A stretch of DNA of 64,000 bases from Massospora cicadina. Lineage: Eukaryota > Entomophthoromycota > Entomophthoromycetes > Entomophthorales > Entomophthoraceae. Location: the NCBI GenBank assembly GCA_022478985.1, contig JAKSZP010008030.1, positions 1 to 64,000 of the forward strand, read 5' to 3'. The notes beneath the pieces are model-generated. The model saw only the letters and a list, made by a program, of their open reading frames with translations. It ran no database searches and was not told the DNA's origin. Each line of letters opens with the position of its first letter. The first letter of the stretch is position 1. Of this stretch, positions 45,093 to 58,137 are shown piece after piece. The translations under genes were made by a program, and so were the position numbers.

Positions 45093-48000
45093 TTGCACCA
45101 ATACAAATTAAAAATGAAGTACGCCAAGATGAATGTACCATCTGATGGACTTCCCACTGGCCTAGGCCCCCATATGACTAATAACAGGGAAGGCCTGAAC
45201 AATCCATTAATGTCAAATAACAATTTAGCGGCACAAATGACAATGAAATGCACAAACGTGATGGAGGGTCACAAAAACCCTTACAACAAGCATGGATAAC
45301 AGGGGCCAACTCCCCAGGATTGGTGTCCGCTGACAACCAGATGACAGAAGTTACCCTCAAGAGAGTGAGGAGCGACGCTGAGAACAGCGGTGTCAGAGAT
45401 ATTCCCCACCAAACTTCAATCAGTAGAGGGGATCAGGGCCTCTCAGGGTAATTTTTTTGGAAAAATCAAAAAATCTGGACAAAGTATTGGTTGGATCTGT
45501 AATGACTCATATTTGATCAACAAAATTCAGCCACCCAAACCAACAGGGCAACAACAAAAAAAGGTTTCTGCCAATATGGAGAAACTTACCAAATGTGCTC
45601 AGAGTATTTGCTTGAAGGAGAAGTTGGGCATTAGTTTCTGATGAGGACCAGTCAGGGGGGAATGGTCCCTAACCAAAATTGATCCAGAAACCTGAGAAAA
45701 TCATTGGGCATGCTCCCCAATGAATCATTGGGCACAATCCCTGACAAACTCATGTTGATGGCAGAGGCTAGCTCAAACAAGAATCAATGGCTGAATCTGA
45801 ATGGGCCATTGAAAACAATCCCTGACAATTTCAAGTTGACAGAGGGAGCTAGAATGGCACAAAATCAATCGCCAAACCAGTACTAATCATCAGGGACCAA
45901 CCCCAATGGGGGTGAAGCTATATTGGGGACTGAATCTGAGGGATTGGACACTCAAAAAAAGTCAGCTAAAAATTAAAATTACTAGAAGGGGCTGAAACCC
46001 CAACAGTGGTCAAGTCAGTGGCCAGGGCTCCAGTAAATTATACCCCAGTTTAGAAAGACATGTTAGTGCATTGCAGAATGTCCACCCATGAAATCAAACA
46101 ATTGGAGGCCTTCCAGTTCCCGTACTCAATGGCAACTCAATGGGTCTCCAAAAATATCAAACTGGCCATTGCAGCTATTTGGTGAGAACACAAGTTTTCC
46201 GCCAGAGCAGCCAAACGCTGGCTTTATACACAAATCTTGATCAACATGGCAGTACTCTTCAAGGCGTCATGGGTTTGGACCAAAGACGCCCTGGAATGGA
46301 TGAAAAACCCCCGTAAGAACAAGGTGCTCAAAGCTGCAATTCATGAAGATTTAAAACTGGCGCTGCAAAGGCCTGGATGGATGCCGGCATTGACCTTTTA
46401 AACACAATGGAGTATAACAAGGCTGGTATTACAGCACAATACACTCAAGCCATTGGGAGCTCAGGCCTCAACCCAACGGAATTAACTGAATACATGAAAT
46501 GATTCTTGAACGTCTCAACTGCCATCATTTGGGCCCAACATACCATTCCAGTAGACATGGCACTGGAATGATATAATACCTTATTCTCCACAGAGGAGGC
46601 GCTACCATGGATCACGGTCAGGTTCAAGGCCATACACTGGTCATACACCCAAATCCCACCAGCCACTTCATCAGACCTGATGAAAGCTGGCTGGACAAAG
46701 GAAAAAGTGGTGGAGTGGGGACCCTTCCGGGATTGGTCACTGGAAGAGGTCATTAACTGGTCTGCCAATGGATTCATACTGATGGAAATAAAATACTGGC
46801 TTAAAGTGGGAGCCAGTATAGACCTAGCGCTCGAATGAGTGGATCTGGAGGTGACAAAAATGATTCATGAAACCCTTAGAGGCTGACCCTTCCCTATTGA
46901 AAAGAGGAAAATATGATGCAACGTTACAACAATTACCAAAGCTGTAGACTGGGACGCAGTGGGATTCACTCCAGAGTCAGCCCAACCGTGGATGGAACAT
47001 GAGATTTTACCACAGGTGGCAACGGCAATGAAAGGGGTCATGACCCCAGACCTGGGCTGAAAATGGCTCAAAGCGGGGATCTGCATAGAAACCATCCAGG
47101 ATTGGAAGTAATCCTTCCCAGAACTGATGCTAGCTGCCCATATGCCACCATAAGTTTCACCCCCTCTGAAGCATTTAAATGGAGTGAGGCAGGAGTTCTG
47201 CCATGTCATGAATATTTACAGATGGGGGATGGAATAGTGTCATGGTAAGGGACTGGTGCCAGCGCAGTTCAGTTATACTGGAGGACCTTCAAAAATACCT
47301 ACACCCAACATGCGGCCTGGAATCCACCCTCAAGCGGTACTAACTGGGTTTCTTACTGACAGATACCCTTAAGTGGCAAAACCTCAAGATTGGAGCGCAA
47401 ATGGCTAAGAGCATCAGTTGCCAAGGTATCAGCATCATCAAATTGAAGCATTTCTCAATTGGGGATTCAGCCTCAATGAATCAGTAAGCTGGATTTTGAA
47501 GGGGAAGACCCCACTAATGTTCCCAAACCAAGCGCAAAAACCAAGTCCTACAGCACAGTGGCAGCGCATACTATTGACAACACCTGGAATAGAGTGGGAA
47601 GTCACATTGAATATATCTGCCAGTTAATTAGCGGAGGCTTTATGGACCACCAAGTGCCAAAATCCTACCTAAAGGATGCCATCCAAATCCACCTGCATCT
47701 AGTGGAGGAGGAGTAGTCTGACCTGATAATGTCAATTTATCAGGAGCTTGATGAAGACCTAACAGGAGGGGACTTTGACCATCATTGGGTACCTGAACAG
47801 GGGTATATCAATATAGCGATCCCAGGCGAATTGGACCACAAGAAACTCCTCAAGATCGGGATCATTTATAAGGGAATTTATCTGCAAATGGAGCCAACCA
47901 GATATGCCAACCAAACTGCAAGATGGGTAACTTTCCAGAACCTCCCAACCAATCACAAAAGGCAGTAGGTGCACAAAGCGATCCAAACTGGATTATTGTA

Positions 48001-48610
48001 CTATGGGGAAGTACGAGGATTTTGGCAAGCCAGCGGAGATTACATCACAAAGTGCCTCCACCCCCGGACAGTAAAAGCGCTCTATGAACTGGCACCCTGG
48101 ATGAAGCCAAACAAAATAGTCCTGCCCCAATTCATCTGCCTGCTCAGCCTAAACAGGGCATTGTGCATCAAACAAGAAGATGCCAAACAAGTGTGCTGGT
48201 TCTGTTACCAGACTGGCCACACAATGGCTCAATGCCATCACTGCAGAGGTGAAATGACTTGGGAGTACAAATAAAACCCATTGGAGGGGTCACCAAGGTC
48301 AGAACCAAGACTTTCCTCCAACCAAAAGCCAGAGAATGGATCCTGCGCAACCTAATGGAGGTCTTTGACATGAAACGCTAACAACAGGAGTTGGACCTGG
48401 CACATAGGGAAGCATGGGAGTGAGAAATGGCCAAGCGCCCCAAAGCGGATGACAAGCTATTTATAAATCCAAGCCCTGAATTGTACATAATGGACGAAGG
48501 AATGGGTCCCAAACCAATGGAACCATGCCCATCCCAAGCAGAATGGGCAATCCGTGAGGAGGAAAGATGGAAAAAGGCGAACCCAAAGAAAACCCCCAAG
48601 AAGGGATAGC
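45093..48610 (+). pseudogene. LINE ORF1: Trp-rich helical repeats and CCHC knuckle
   Basis: ORF1 proteins bind LINE RNA. Piecing together frames, the N-terminal part (45093-45950) is polar and low in complexity. Between about 46090 and 47500 short units of the type W-x3-G-[F/I/W]-x4-[A/V]-x2-W recur: AKAWMDAGIDL (46365-46400), LMKAGWTKEKVVEW and INWSANGFILMEIKYWLKVG (46671-46838), AVDWDAVGFTPESAQPW (46941-46991) and FLNWGFSLNESVSW (47447-47491). A zinc knuckle CWFCYQTGHTMAQC with C-x2-C-x4-H-x4-C spacing is at 48194-48235. A Lys-rich tail ends near 48610. Stops and frameshifts throughout make it a pseudogene. I cannot name the repeat family. Confidence 0.7.
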
Positions 48611-49089
48611 CGCAGGATGCCAATAAATCGAAATCAAAGCCTGACAAGCCAAAAGCAAATGATAGATTGAATCAGAAATTGTCAGCAAAGCAACCTGAGG
48701 AGACTAGCAAAAAATCAGTAGATGCGATGAAATTGGAAAAGTCAGCTGACAATCACTGACTAAAAGTTGAGTGCAGCTGACAAATGAATGAAGGGGTGAG
48801 AATCCAAATGACAAAGGAGGGGGAATCTGATTCTCAGCAAGTAGGGGACAAGGGGCACCCAGAGCTGATTATAAAACCATCCCCATTATCCATCAATATG
48901 GAGATGGGGATGATGACTGAATTCCCAGTGCACAGGATGCCCAGGAATATAATCCCAGTCCTGACCAATCGGCCCTGAAAGCCAAGTAATAACCCCGCCC
49001 ACCCTCAACGCCATCTTCAGCCAACAAACAAACCTCAGTATGTGACTTGATCCATAATTCAGATAATGCTAATCCTCATACCTGTGGGT

Positions 49090-52000
49090 CGTGCAGCTGG
49101 AAATGAGGATTGTGACCACAAATGCTTGGGGGATGGCGAGCATACAAATGAGGAGGAGGAAGATGAATCATATAAAAACTAATAATAATATTGACTTAAT
49201 TTTTATTTCAGAAATGCAAGCTGGTAACAAAAAGAAATGGTGCTGAGCTAAACCGCAACGTGACAAACCACCCATGGTCCCACTAAATAGGCTATCTAGA
49301 CCTCCTGAAAAATCATGTGGCGATTATCATAATGGACAAGAATTAGACCTGGAATTTGTGGAGGAAAATCACGCCAGAAAGATTTTAATAGTGATGGCTA
49401 CAAACAGGGAAAAGGCAATATCATATAAGTGGTGGCTGTCTATGCTCCACTAAAGCTCCACAAAAACCATATTTTTGGGAATATATATCAGAAGTGCCAT
49501 CCAAAGTAATGATAGTAATAGCAAGAGACCTGAATTGTTGGACAAATGTGAGATGGGATACATTCCCAAATAGAGAATGTCTCAACAGAAAGGACGATGA
49601 AATGCTGAATACCTATTTAAATTGGGGATGTGCCTAATGATTGATGAAGAGGATGAAGACCTGGCCAACTTAATGTGATGATCATATGACTTCGCTGGAT
49701 CCCCATAGGCCAGATCATGCTTATATTACATCCTATTGTCATCAGATCTTAGGCTGATGACATACAACAGTGAGGTCAGCATAAACGCTGAAAGTGACCA
49801 TATGGTCATCTGCATGGATGTCAATCTTGATGAACCCCCAAGGAATTGCAAATGGCAGTTGGCACCAGCCATGCTGAGGGATGGGGAATGTTACTGAAAC
49901 ATCAACGCTGGACTGGATTGACAGGTCATATATCTGGATAGCTGCCCGGAGAAAGACCCTCTGGAATGATAGACTTGGATCAAAGCAAAGATGAAGCATG
50001 ATAGCATGAAGTCCAAAAACAAATACCTACAAGCAAACTGCCGCTGCAAAACAGCTGAAGTCTAAATTAGAGACATTGAAGCTCAACTTGTGGTACAGCA
50101 AAGATTGGTGGAGCGAACACCAAACAACGCACAAAAAGTATCAGGCCCTAATGATGAAGCAAGACTTGGAGCGATGGACCAATGTGATGTACTAATATCA
50201 GAGCCTAGTGGGGATGATGATTAAAGAGGGCCTGGCGCACCTCAAGGAAATCTGAACCAAGGCCAGGATATGGGAAGTGGAGACAGCGGATGGGGAAGTA
50301 TCAACAGACCCAGAAATGATCAAGCGCGAGGTCAAACAATTCTCTGGAAAACTTTTTTGACAATGAGAAACAAGCAGATCAGTGACAAATGCCCTAATTG
50401 ACCTAGTCAAGCTGGCACTGGGGGGCTGTACACTGGAAAATGTCACCAAATAATCTGCCAATATCTCTATCAACAAAGTTAAGCGGGTGCTAAAGGAGTC
50501 ACCAAGGATGAAAGCACCAGGCCCTGACAATATATGTGTAGAAATATACAGCTTATTCTGTGACCGCATCATGCTGGAGCTCAAAGCCCTCTTTAATCAC
50601 TGTTTGCAAAATGGCCAGCAAATTCTGGGGGGCCAAGAGACCCAAATTGTACTCCTGTACAAAAAGGGACTCTGACGCCAACTTTGGAACTGGCGCCTGA
50701 TTGCACTATCAGATGCCAATTATAAGCTACTCACATGCATACTATCTAATTGGCTGATGGCAATGGCACCGCGCATGCTCCTTAAGGTCCAGAATGGATT
50801 AATCAGAGACTGGAGTATATAAGACAGCATTGGTGCAGTTTAAAGCATACTCTGGGATTTGAGGTGAATTGAGCAGGAGTATCTAACGTTACTCAACATG
50901 GAAAAGGCATACAACCGAGTTGTATGGTCATTCCTACATGAGGCGTTAAAGGTGGTTGGTATCACTGACACTTTTTGAACATGGATAACAACACTGTACT
51001 CAAGCCTGGTAACCAGGGTGATTGTCACAGATGACATAACCAACGAAATTCTGGTCAGGCAGGGTCTCCAACAAGGCGACCCTATGTCACCAATACTGTT
51101 TAAATTTGCAGCCAACATATTGCTGGCGGCAGCAGATGCAAAACTCTGGGGCCTAGTCCACCCAAATCAAATGCCACTGAAAATGCTAGCATTTGCTGAT
51201 GACACAGTAGTAGGCATAAGCTCACCGACTGACCTTCAGGGCGCTGAGGAACTACTAGACCTATACCTGCTAGCTTCAAATGCAAAAGTCAACTTTGCAA
51301 AAACCTCAGTAATGAGGATTGGCAACCCGAATTTCAGACCACCAACTGAAACAACGTGATCATGAGCTCCCAGAAAATCCCATAACTTGGATACTATTCA
51401 ATGATAAAGAAACCATGGTACTGGAAACCAAACAGGAGGTATTGTCAAGCTTATCAATCTGAATGGCATGCTGGAAGAATGCCAGACTATGCCTCAAAGA
51501 GAAAGTGCAGGCAATCAATGTTTTCATCTTCTCAAAGTTGTGATATGTCGCTCATGTGCTGCCAATGAGCCAGAACCTAGAGAAGAAAATCAGGACAATG
51601 CTCTGAACCTTCCTGTGGTTCAAGGCAAAGGTGGCATTGATAGCGCTGGAAACCCTGTCAAAACCAAACAATGAAGGAGGCATGGGCCTCCTGGACTTCA
51701 AATCCCACGCTTGGTGAATATGGGAGAAGTTGTTCCTTAAACGAATGCAGATGCACACGCATTGTCTGACCCTAGTGTGGGGCATGAACTGGGCAAGAGC
51801 CCAAGGTCTCCAAGAGCTGGTCTCTCCTCACTCATTATGTGAATGGATGGCACACTACCCGCAGATACCCTCTTGAAAGGGTACCCCACACTACTGGTAA
51901 CTATGCAATTGGGATGTGTACCAGGCTGGGTGGTCATTTAAGCAATTGGCCTGAGATGCCAACCAAATAAAAAAATGTTAAGGCCCATAATTCTGCAATG

Positions 52001-52984
52001 ATTTCCACAAAGAGACGGGAGGAGCATAACTAAATCGCTGACAAATACACCAATAAGTTGATCAAATTAAGGTACAAATTGACGCTAATCAAATATGGGG
52101 ATCCACTCCCAAAACCTGGGTGCAACCCACCCACTTGACCACAAATCCTATATGACTGGGCTACCAAAGGCCATAACACCAACTACCCAACAAAGGAGTT
52201 AGTTTTGGGACTAAACTCCCGTTTGGTAATGGCCAAACAGCGACCAGTGACCTGGAGGATCCTAAACCATGCATTCAAATTGGGCAAGCACAGTGGGCCA
52301 GATTATCCACACAAAGAGTGCCCATATATGCTGAAACTGAAGCAGATATCACCCACTGATATTAAAAATACGCCGTGTTCAAAAAATTCTGTTCCATGAT
52401 GTGACACATACTAACAGGCAAACAATCGCCAATGGAAATACATTCATTGCAGGATCTATTTTTCACGATAAACCTTGAGAACAGCTCCAATCAAATTACA
52501 AGCCTTCATCTACCATTATTGTGTATGGGTGATTCATTGTGCTCTCATTGCCAAGTGTTTGAGCAATGAGCGTCCCCACCACAAAGGTTTGGTGTTGAAG
52601 ACCATTCAGATTATCTCCAATCAGCTCTCACGGATCTCCAAGATCTTGCATGTAATCCCTAGGTGTTATAAAGCCACACATTTGGCTTTCCCCACTGGGT
52701 CAATCGTTGTATGCAATGAGGCAACTAATCAACTAAGAATCAAAATGGCCTGTAAGCCTGCCAATGCTAGAACTGTGGCTAGCGATGTCAATCGCCAATC
52801 AGCAATAGTTGGAGGTGCTAGAACTCTAGCAGCCCAAACTCCTGGTCTTTTTGCCCTTGGCCAAATTGCCTGTATTCCGCCCATCCCTCTTACTTTTCCT
52901 TTAATTTTTTTTAATAAAGTATGGGGTTTTACTAAAAAGAGGGGTGGTTATCCTGGCAGTAAAACTGCTTCCACCCTAGTGTAG
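49090..52984 (+). pseudogene. LINE ORF2: APE endonuclease and reverse transcriptase
   Basis: The endonuclease part starts with RIVTTNAWGMA near 49105, then DLIFISEMQ (49190-49216), DLNCWTN (about 49528-49550) and SDHMVICMDV (about 49795-49825). RT has APGPDNICVEIY (about 50516), IALSDANYKLL (about 50703), MEKAYNRVVW (about 50905; catalytic Asp changed to Asn), VRQGLQQGDPMSPILF (51053-51100) and the FADD box (51192-51203) intact. The thumb keeps NNEGGMGLLDF near 51670-51700. The last open stretch (52475-52984, 169 codons) begins with IYHYCVWVIHCALIAKC, plausible as the ORF2 C-terminus; its distal half matches nothing I know. Many stops occur before RT. Confidence 0.85.
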
Positions 52985-53044
52985 GTTTTGAGCTTGAAAC
53001 CTGTACTGGCTATAAAAATTCTTGGTGTGGTATGTTTGTTTCAA

Positions 53045-54565
53045 AGGCAACCTACCCCAAATGTTTTTTACATGATATATTAGGCTAATAGTTATATAAT
53101 ATGTTATCATTTGTTCACATTTTTAGTACATATAAAGCATTATTTGTAATAGCCTTATGAATTATAGCAGATAGACATTATTACAATCATTTTACAAGGT
53201 AATGCTCAGATATTTGTATTATGAGTATTATATTTTAGACTAAATTGAGAATTTTATTAAAAATAATGTTTATGATAATTAGGCACTTAGTAGATGTTGA
53301 AATTTTTTATGATCACATTATCCAGCTTGGCCTAGATTAAGCTTTATTTTTTCAATGTTTTGGTGTATTTTTATTCATATTTAAAGATTAAGTTTTCTAA
53401 AGATTATTATTTTACAAACTATTTGATTGCAATAGTTGCCAATTATATGACTAATTTTAATTTTAAAAAGTATAAAAACAATGATATCAGTTTTACTTTA
53501 TAATTCAAATTGAGATCATTGCTAACAATATTAGTAGGTAAGTTTGGTTGTTGACTGAATAGCCAATAATTAAATTCTACCATATATTGTTCAGGTTGAG
53601 GCGCCTAGAAATTAGGAGTATTTTCTAAAGCATAAAAGTATTTTAACACTTGTTCTGGTAGTAGATTTTAGGAGTAACCCAGGCAATGCTGCCTCAAGAA
53701 ATTTAGTAATTGGTTACTGATACTAATAGATAGCCACCAGTCCATAAGGGTTATCTTATGGAGATGACTAAGGCAATAAAACCTTCTATATTCAGAAGTT
53801 AGCCCTAAAGGTTAAAGTTTTAAAGCATTTAATTAAGTTTCACATATGTCAGCCTAAAAGTTAAGCATCAACTATCTTATAAAAATTTTCTAGTTTCTCT
53901 AAGAAAAAAACAGACTTCAGCAGGTTGATAATTTAATATTTTTTACTTCTTATTAAAGAGTTAAAGGAAATATTTTCCTCATCTAATTTCTCATTTAATA
54001 TGTAAGAGTATATATGAGCAGAGTTGAAACCCCTTATAAAGAAGACTTAAATGTCTAGTTGTCTCCAAACAACTAGTTATCTCCTGTATTCTTACAACAA
54101 AGTCTGAAGCAGAGCAGTTAACTTATAAAGAAAAGTTACACTGGTTACTCACTACAGGTGTTAGTTGAGTCTTTCAGAAATATTTTAAACAAGATCTCTA
54201 TCCAGAGCAAGATCCAGTGGCTATGCACTGCTGGAGAGTGTCAATAAAATTCTTCATTTTGGAAACCCAGACTGACCTAATTAAAATTAAAGAACAAAGC
54301 GCTAGGTGGATTAAGAGAACAATCTTGTACTAACAAAATCTTTTTCTACAGAAAAACCTCTAGATTAGAACAGAAACACATCAAGGTTGCTAAGGACCTG
54401 TTAATGTTCAAGGTTGCATCCAAAGTGGAATCTGGAAGGAATTACATATTATAGAAGAGCCATGTACAACTTTTGAAAAAAAGTGCAATAGTGGAAAATC
54501 ATAAATGTACTTAAGCCCAAGTGGAGATTGAGTTGGGTGACAATGAATTATATACTAGGAAGAAA
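53045..54565. other. AT-rich spacer between LINE and element G
   Basis: No ORF above about 60 codons and no recognised repeat. It could hold the lost 5' LTR or leader of element G, but I see no match to the D-family LTR. Confidence 0.5.
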
Positions 54566-54570
54566 GTAAT

Positions 54571-55440
54571 GTGGAGAGTATGCGGCCTGCACAAAGTATG
54601 TCTAGTATTTTTGCCACCAACTTGGCAATGGCACCAGAAGACACTCTAACTGACGCTAGGATTGCTGACCGCGCTCCTCATAGCACAATTGTATCCGTAG
54701 AAACTGTAGAATTTTGGGCTACCCCAAAACTGCCAACTTTTCACTGGGACAATGCCCCAGAATTCATCAGATTGTTTGAGATGACTATGTTCAGATGCAA
54801 TGATTTCCAGAAAGCTGTCACTATGATCAATTGCCTGTACACTGACTTTCAGACTATAGTGCTACCCTAATTACAGGGGGATAATTGATCATAAAACGAT
54901 GCTAAAAGTACAGTCATAAGGAATTTGGTAGCCTCAAGCGGATGGATGGTCAAAAGCAAGATTTTATGAAGATTTAATTCTGAAAAGTTGGAATCCTTGA
55001 GTCATTTGCCCTTTTATTTTTATTAAGAAGCACAAATTCTGGCTGGAGCAAAATACAATGAGTAATTTTAATGCTTGCATTAGTATGAAAATGGTGCTCT
55101 GACACTTATTGAGAATTTCACCAATCAATGGTGTCAGCGTTGGCTTAATACTTCTACCTCTCAGATGGTAAATTATATGAAATGTTGGCTGAGACTTTTG
55201 ATGCATTAAATCAAAGTTCAAGCCTCAAACAGCCTTCAGCTCAAATTTGGAAAAGAAACCCAACCAAAAAAGGATCTCATAACTCTTTTAGAAAACCCAA
55301 AGGACAAAAGAGGGCTAGTAATAAGACGCATTTTACTTGACACAAATGTGGAGCTGTGGGCCATTACACTTCTCAAAGTTGGAGCAAGAAAACCAAGGAT
55401 CAGGTGAACACTGTACAGCAAAAAAGGATATCAATGAAGA
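54571..55440 (+). pseudogene. Gag of element G
   Basis: A 99-codon open stretch (54571-54870) has FWATPKLPTFHWDNAPEFIR, RCNDFQKAVTMINCL and DFQTIVLP, typical of a Gag capsid region (a short P-x-F-x-W/G-x-N lead, then paired helices). Further down, 55338-55382 encodes a damaged zinc knuckle: HKCGAVGHYTSQS, with a stop in place of the first Cys and Ser in place of the last. The basic stretch before it (NPTKKGSHNSFRKPKGQKRA) suits RNA binding. D has no such capsid or knuckle in its retained part, so the two copies complement each other as records of the family. Confidence 0.7.
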
Positions 55441-55832
55441 ATCTGGTAAAAGTCTCTAAAGTTTAGATGTTGAACAGTTTAGATCATAGGCATCCCAGTT
55501 CCGCCTAATAAGATTCAAGAAATAGACATGGTAGATCTGTTAGTAGATTACCTATAACAATTATCTACATCTAATCAGATATCAAAATGTTAATGTGATT
55601 ACCAGGGCTAAGGAAAAGATGATTGACACTGAGATTGTATCTGAGGTTGCTTGATCAAATGCTTGCCAATGATTTGGAAAGTCCCAAAACGCCAAAAATG
55701 AGGAGGTATTGTTAAAAATGAAACAGAAAGATGCCAATGTTTTGATTCTGATCACTACAATTATGGATCATTTCCTGATATATCTGCACAAATCATCCTT
55801 TAGATTTTTCAAATGATGCTGCTATACATCAA

Positions 55833-56708
55833 TGTTGAATTTGGGGGTCTGCTTCAGAGGGCTGGTTCTTCTTCAAGGGTGGGATGTGGTTTCAGGCATC
55901 TATTGTGTGAGGACAATAGAAAGGATGGTGAATTTAAAATTTATAATATAGCTTCTTGGTAATACTCTAATCGTATACCCTGTCATTTCACTTGGATGAT
56001 GGTACGCCACCCTGATCCTAATGATCCCAAGTGAAAATCGACTAATACAAAATGAAGTGCTAATGCAAAAAGTTTATAAGATAATTTATAACTCGTCCAG
56101 TAGAGGAAATATTTTACTAGTGTCAACTTAAGGGTTATTTATAGGGTTCAATGTTCACCACATTTTACCCATGACATCTTATATTCAGTGGCACTTGGCC
56201 ACATAAAAAGTTTGTAAGAATGTCTACATATACTTCAACTCAGAGCATCATGCTCAGCCTCAGGGTTGATGTTAACACCGTCATCATTCTTGAGATGGCA
56301 TTTCGTATGCATCTTTAAAATAGCTGAACTGATTCACTTTCACATGCAATTGGCAGCACATACCAAGGCAATTCATATCACTAATTAGTAATTAATTCGA
56401 TCAAAAACTTGATTGACATTAAAAACTAATTTTGACATAGACCAACAAAGCCCACATGCCCAAGTCATTAAGTAAAAACTTAATCTAAGTCTGACCTAAC
56501 CAGCAAAGCCCTTGAGCCCATGTCATCATAATTGAATATAATTAAGTGAAATTGCTAGGCCGCGGATTCTAAGCTTTGCATAAGCTTATAATATACCTGG
56601 TCCATAATCGCTGATATCTGATATGATCCATAATAAGTTTTTAAACATGATAACCTTATTATGTCCCTATAGAATATCTGACGATTAGGTCCAGTCAATT
56701 ACTCAACA
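55833..56708 (-). repeat. Solo LTR of the D family in element G
   Basis: It is 876 bp, TGTTGA...TCAACA, and matches 24467-25346 and 30963-31846 along the whole length but is more diverged. Flanks ATCAA (55828-55832) and ATCCA (56709-56713) form the target duplication with one mismatch. No internal region is present, so it arose by LTR-LTR recombination. Confidence 0.85.
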
Positions 56709-56780
56709 ATCCAATAAACACTATTTACAATACTCTGATTGTACCTATGCTTACATCTTGGTTTTTCAAGAAGAAGTGAG

Positions 56781-58137
56781 TGTAAGTCCAGATGACCAGT
56801 CCCTCCAGCTGGATTGTGAGCAATTTCCACACAGAAGCAGGAAGGGGTCCAAGTCCCCAGTAGAGCCCTCTCTCAGATCATTGAACTAGCTCATGTGTTA
56901 TATGAGCGGTGGGTTACTGCTCTGCTTTTAAAGAACCTCTCTCTCTTCCCCCATTTCCTCTTCTAATATAATAAAAATGATTAGTGGTGTGCGGAGAGGT
57001 GGTTCAGTTTAGGGTCCTCTAACAGGACCCTCAGGCTCACCCCAAGTGTCCTGGTCACTAATGATACCCAAGGAACCTCCCCACCCCACCCAATCTTCAT
57101 ATTAACCCTAATTTGCCAATAAGTCAGATAGGGTTTATTTTGATAGTTTAGATCTTGGGATAAACCTGAAGATCACGCATTTAATACCAATATCCATACA
57201 ACTTATTACAATCATAGGATGCATTCCCATGAAGCTGGTGTTAATGTCTTACCAATCTGGAGAAATCTATTCAAGTTTGGCAGTATCTCTCTAGTTTTAT
57301 CCTTAATCCGCTGGTCAAATTGCCAAAAGCTTTATGACATCCAAGACCTCTAGTGCCTTCTTCCTCAAACTTTTTGCAAGAAGCCCAGTCTGCCAATTAG
57401 GATGGCCAGTAAGAGGCTTAGTTATCTCAAGTTTCAAGCTCCCTCCTCTCTCTTCCACTATATAGGTAACTACCCTCCTTAAAATAGGTTGCCAGTTTAT
57501 TCATTAGGTTTCTTCCATTAAGTTCCATTTAAATAAAGAAATTGTGTTTATACTCCTTTTCATGGAATCCTTTCTCCACAACGCCTTGCTGAATATCACA
57601 AAAGGTATACTGCATTACACGCTGCCATCAGCAAAATAATTCTGGAGTTTGTTGAACAAATAATCCAGTCCATGGATCCATCATGGCTTCCCACCTTCCA
57701 CGAGCTTTTGAATAATTATTACTATATTTGTGGCTGTCAATCTACCACATATGCTGCAGAAACCTGAAATAACCTTATCTCTGGCGGATCCACCCAATAT
57801 GGGTCATGATTCAAACATTATATATTTTTGCTATCTAAATCTGATCCAACACTATACTAACCAGCTGCAAACCTTGGAGGAATTATTGCCATCCCTGGCT
57901 CTTTCTCCCAAGGGTGTTGCACCAGTAAGACCTGCGGTTGCCCCTATTGCAGCCTTTTAGATTGTTGCAAGGGCCTTTGGTATGTTATTATACAAAAAAT
58001 TTCTCACTTAATCCCTAGAGCGTCCCATCTAAAGTTTACCAGTGAAGCTAAGCCCCTGGCACCCAAAATTATCCACTGGGCATTGTCAAACCCAACTAAG
58101 ATGGACGTTATTTTTCAAACTAGCTGTCACTCTGACA
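56781..58137 (+). repeat. Solo LTR of the B family in element G
   Basis: It is 1357 bp, begins TGTAAGTCCA and ends CTGACA. Flanks GTGAG (56776-56780) and TTGAG (58138-58142) are the target duplication. Removing it and one 5-mer joins QEEV to RSIINSGAPINIV, the retropepsin site of element G, which confirms the ends. Its last part encodes WALSNPTKMDVIFQTSCHSD, aligning with the LTR-encoded segment of B2. The 76-codon ORF at 57730-57960 lies inside it and is LTR sequence. Confidence 0.82.

Larger units (their letters stand above)
45000..53040 (+). mobile_element. APE-type LINE (non-LTR retrotransposon), full-length but dead
   Basis: ORF1 (about 45090-48610) and ORF2 (about 49090-52984) lie in tandem on the plus strand with little other sequence. 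Order and domain set (CCHC ORF1; APE endonuclease then RT in ORF2) fit Tad1/I/L1-like elements known in fungi. End points are estimates; no target duplication was found. Confidence 0.8.

Noticed and set aside
57730..57960. 76-codon ORF as a possible gene
   Set aside because: It lies inside the B-family solo LTR 56781-58137, whose ends are confirmed by target duplications and by restoration of the protease frame.
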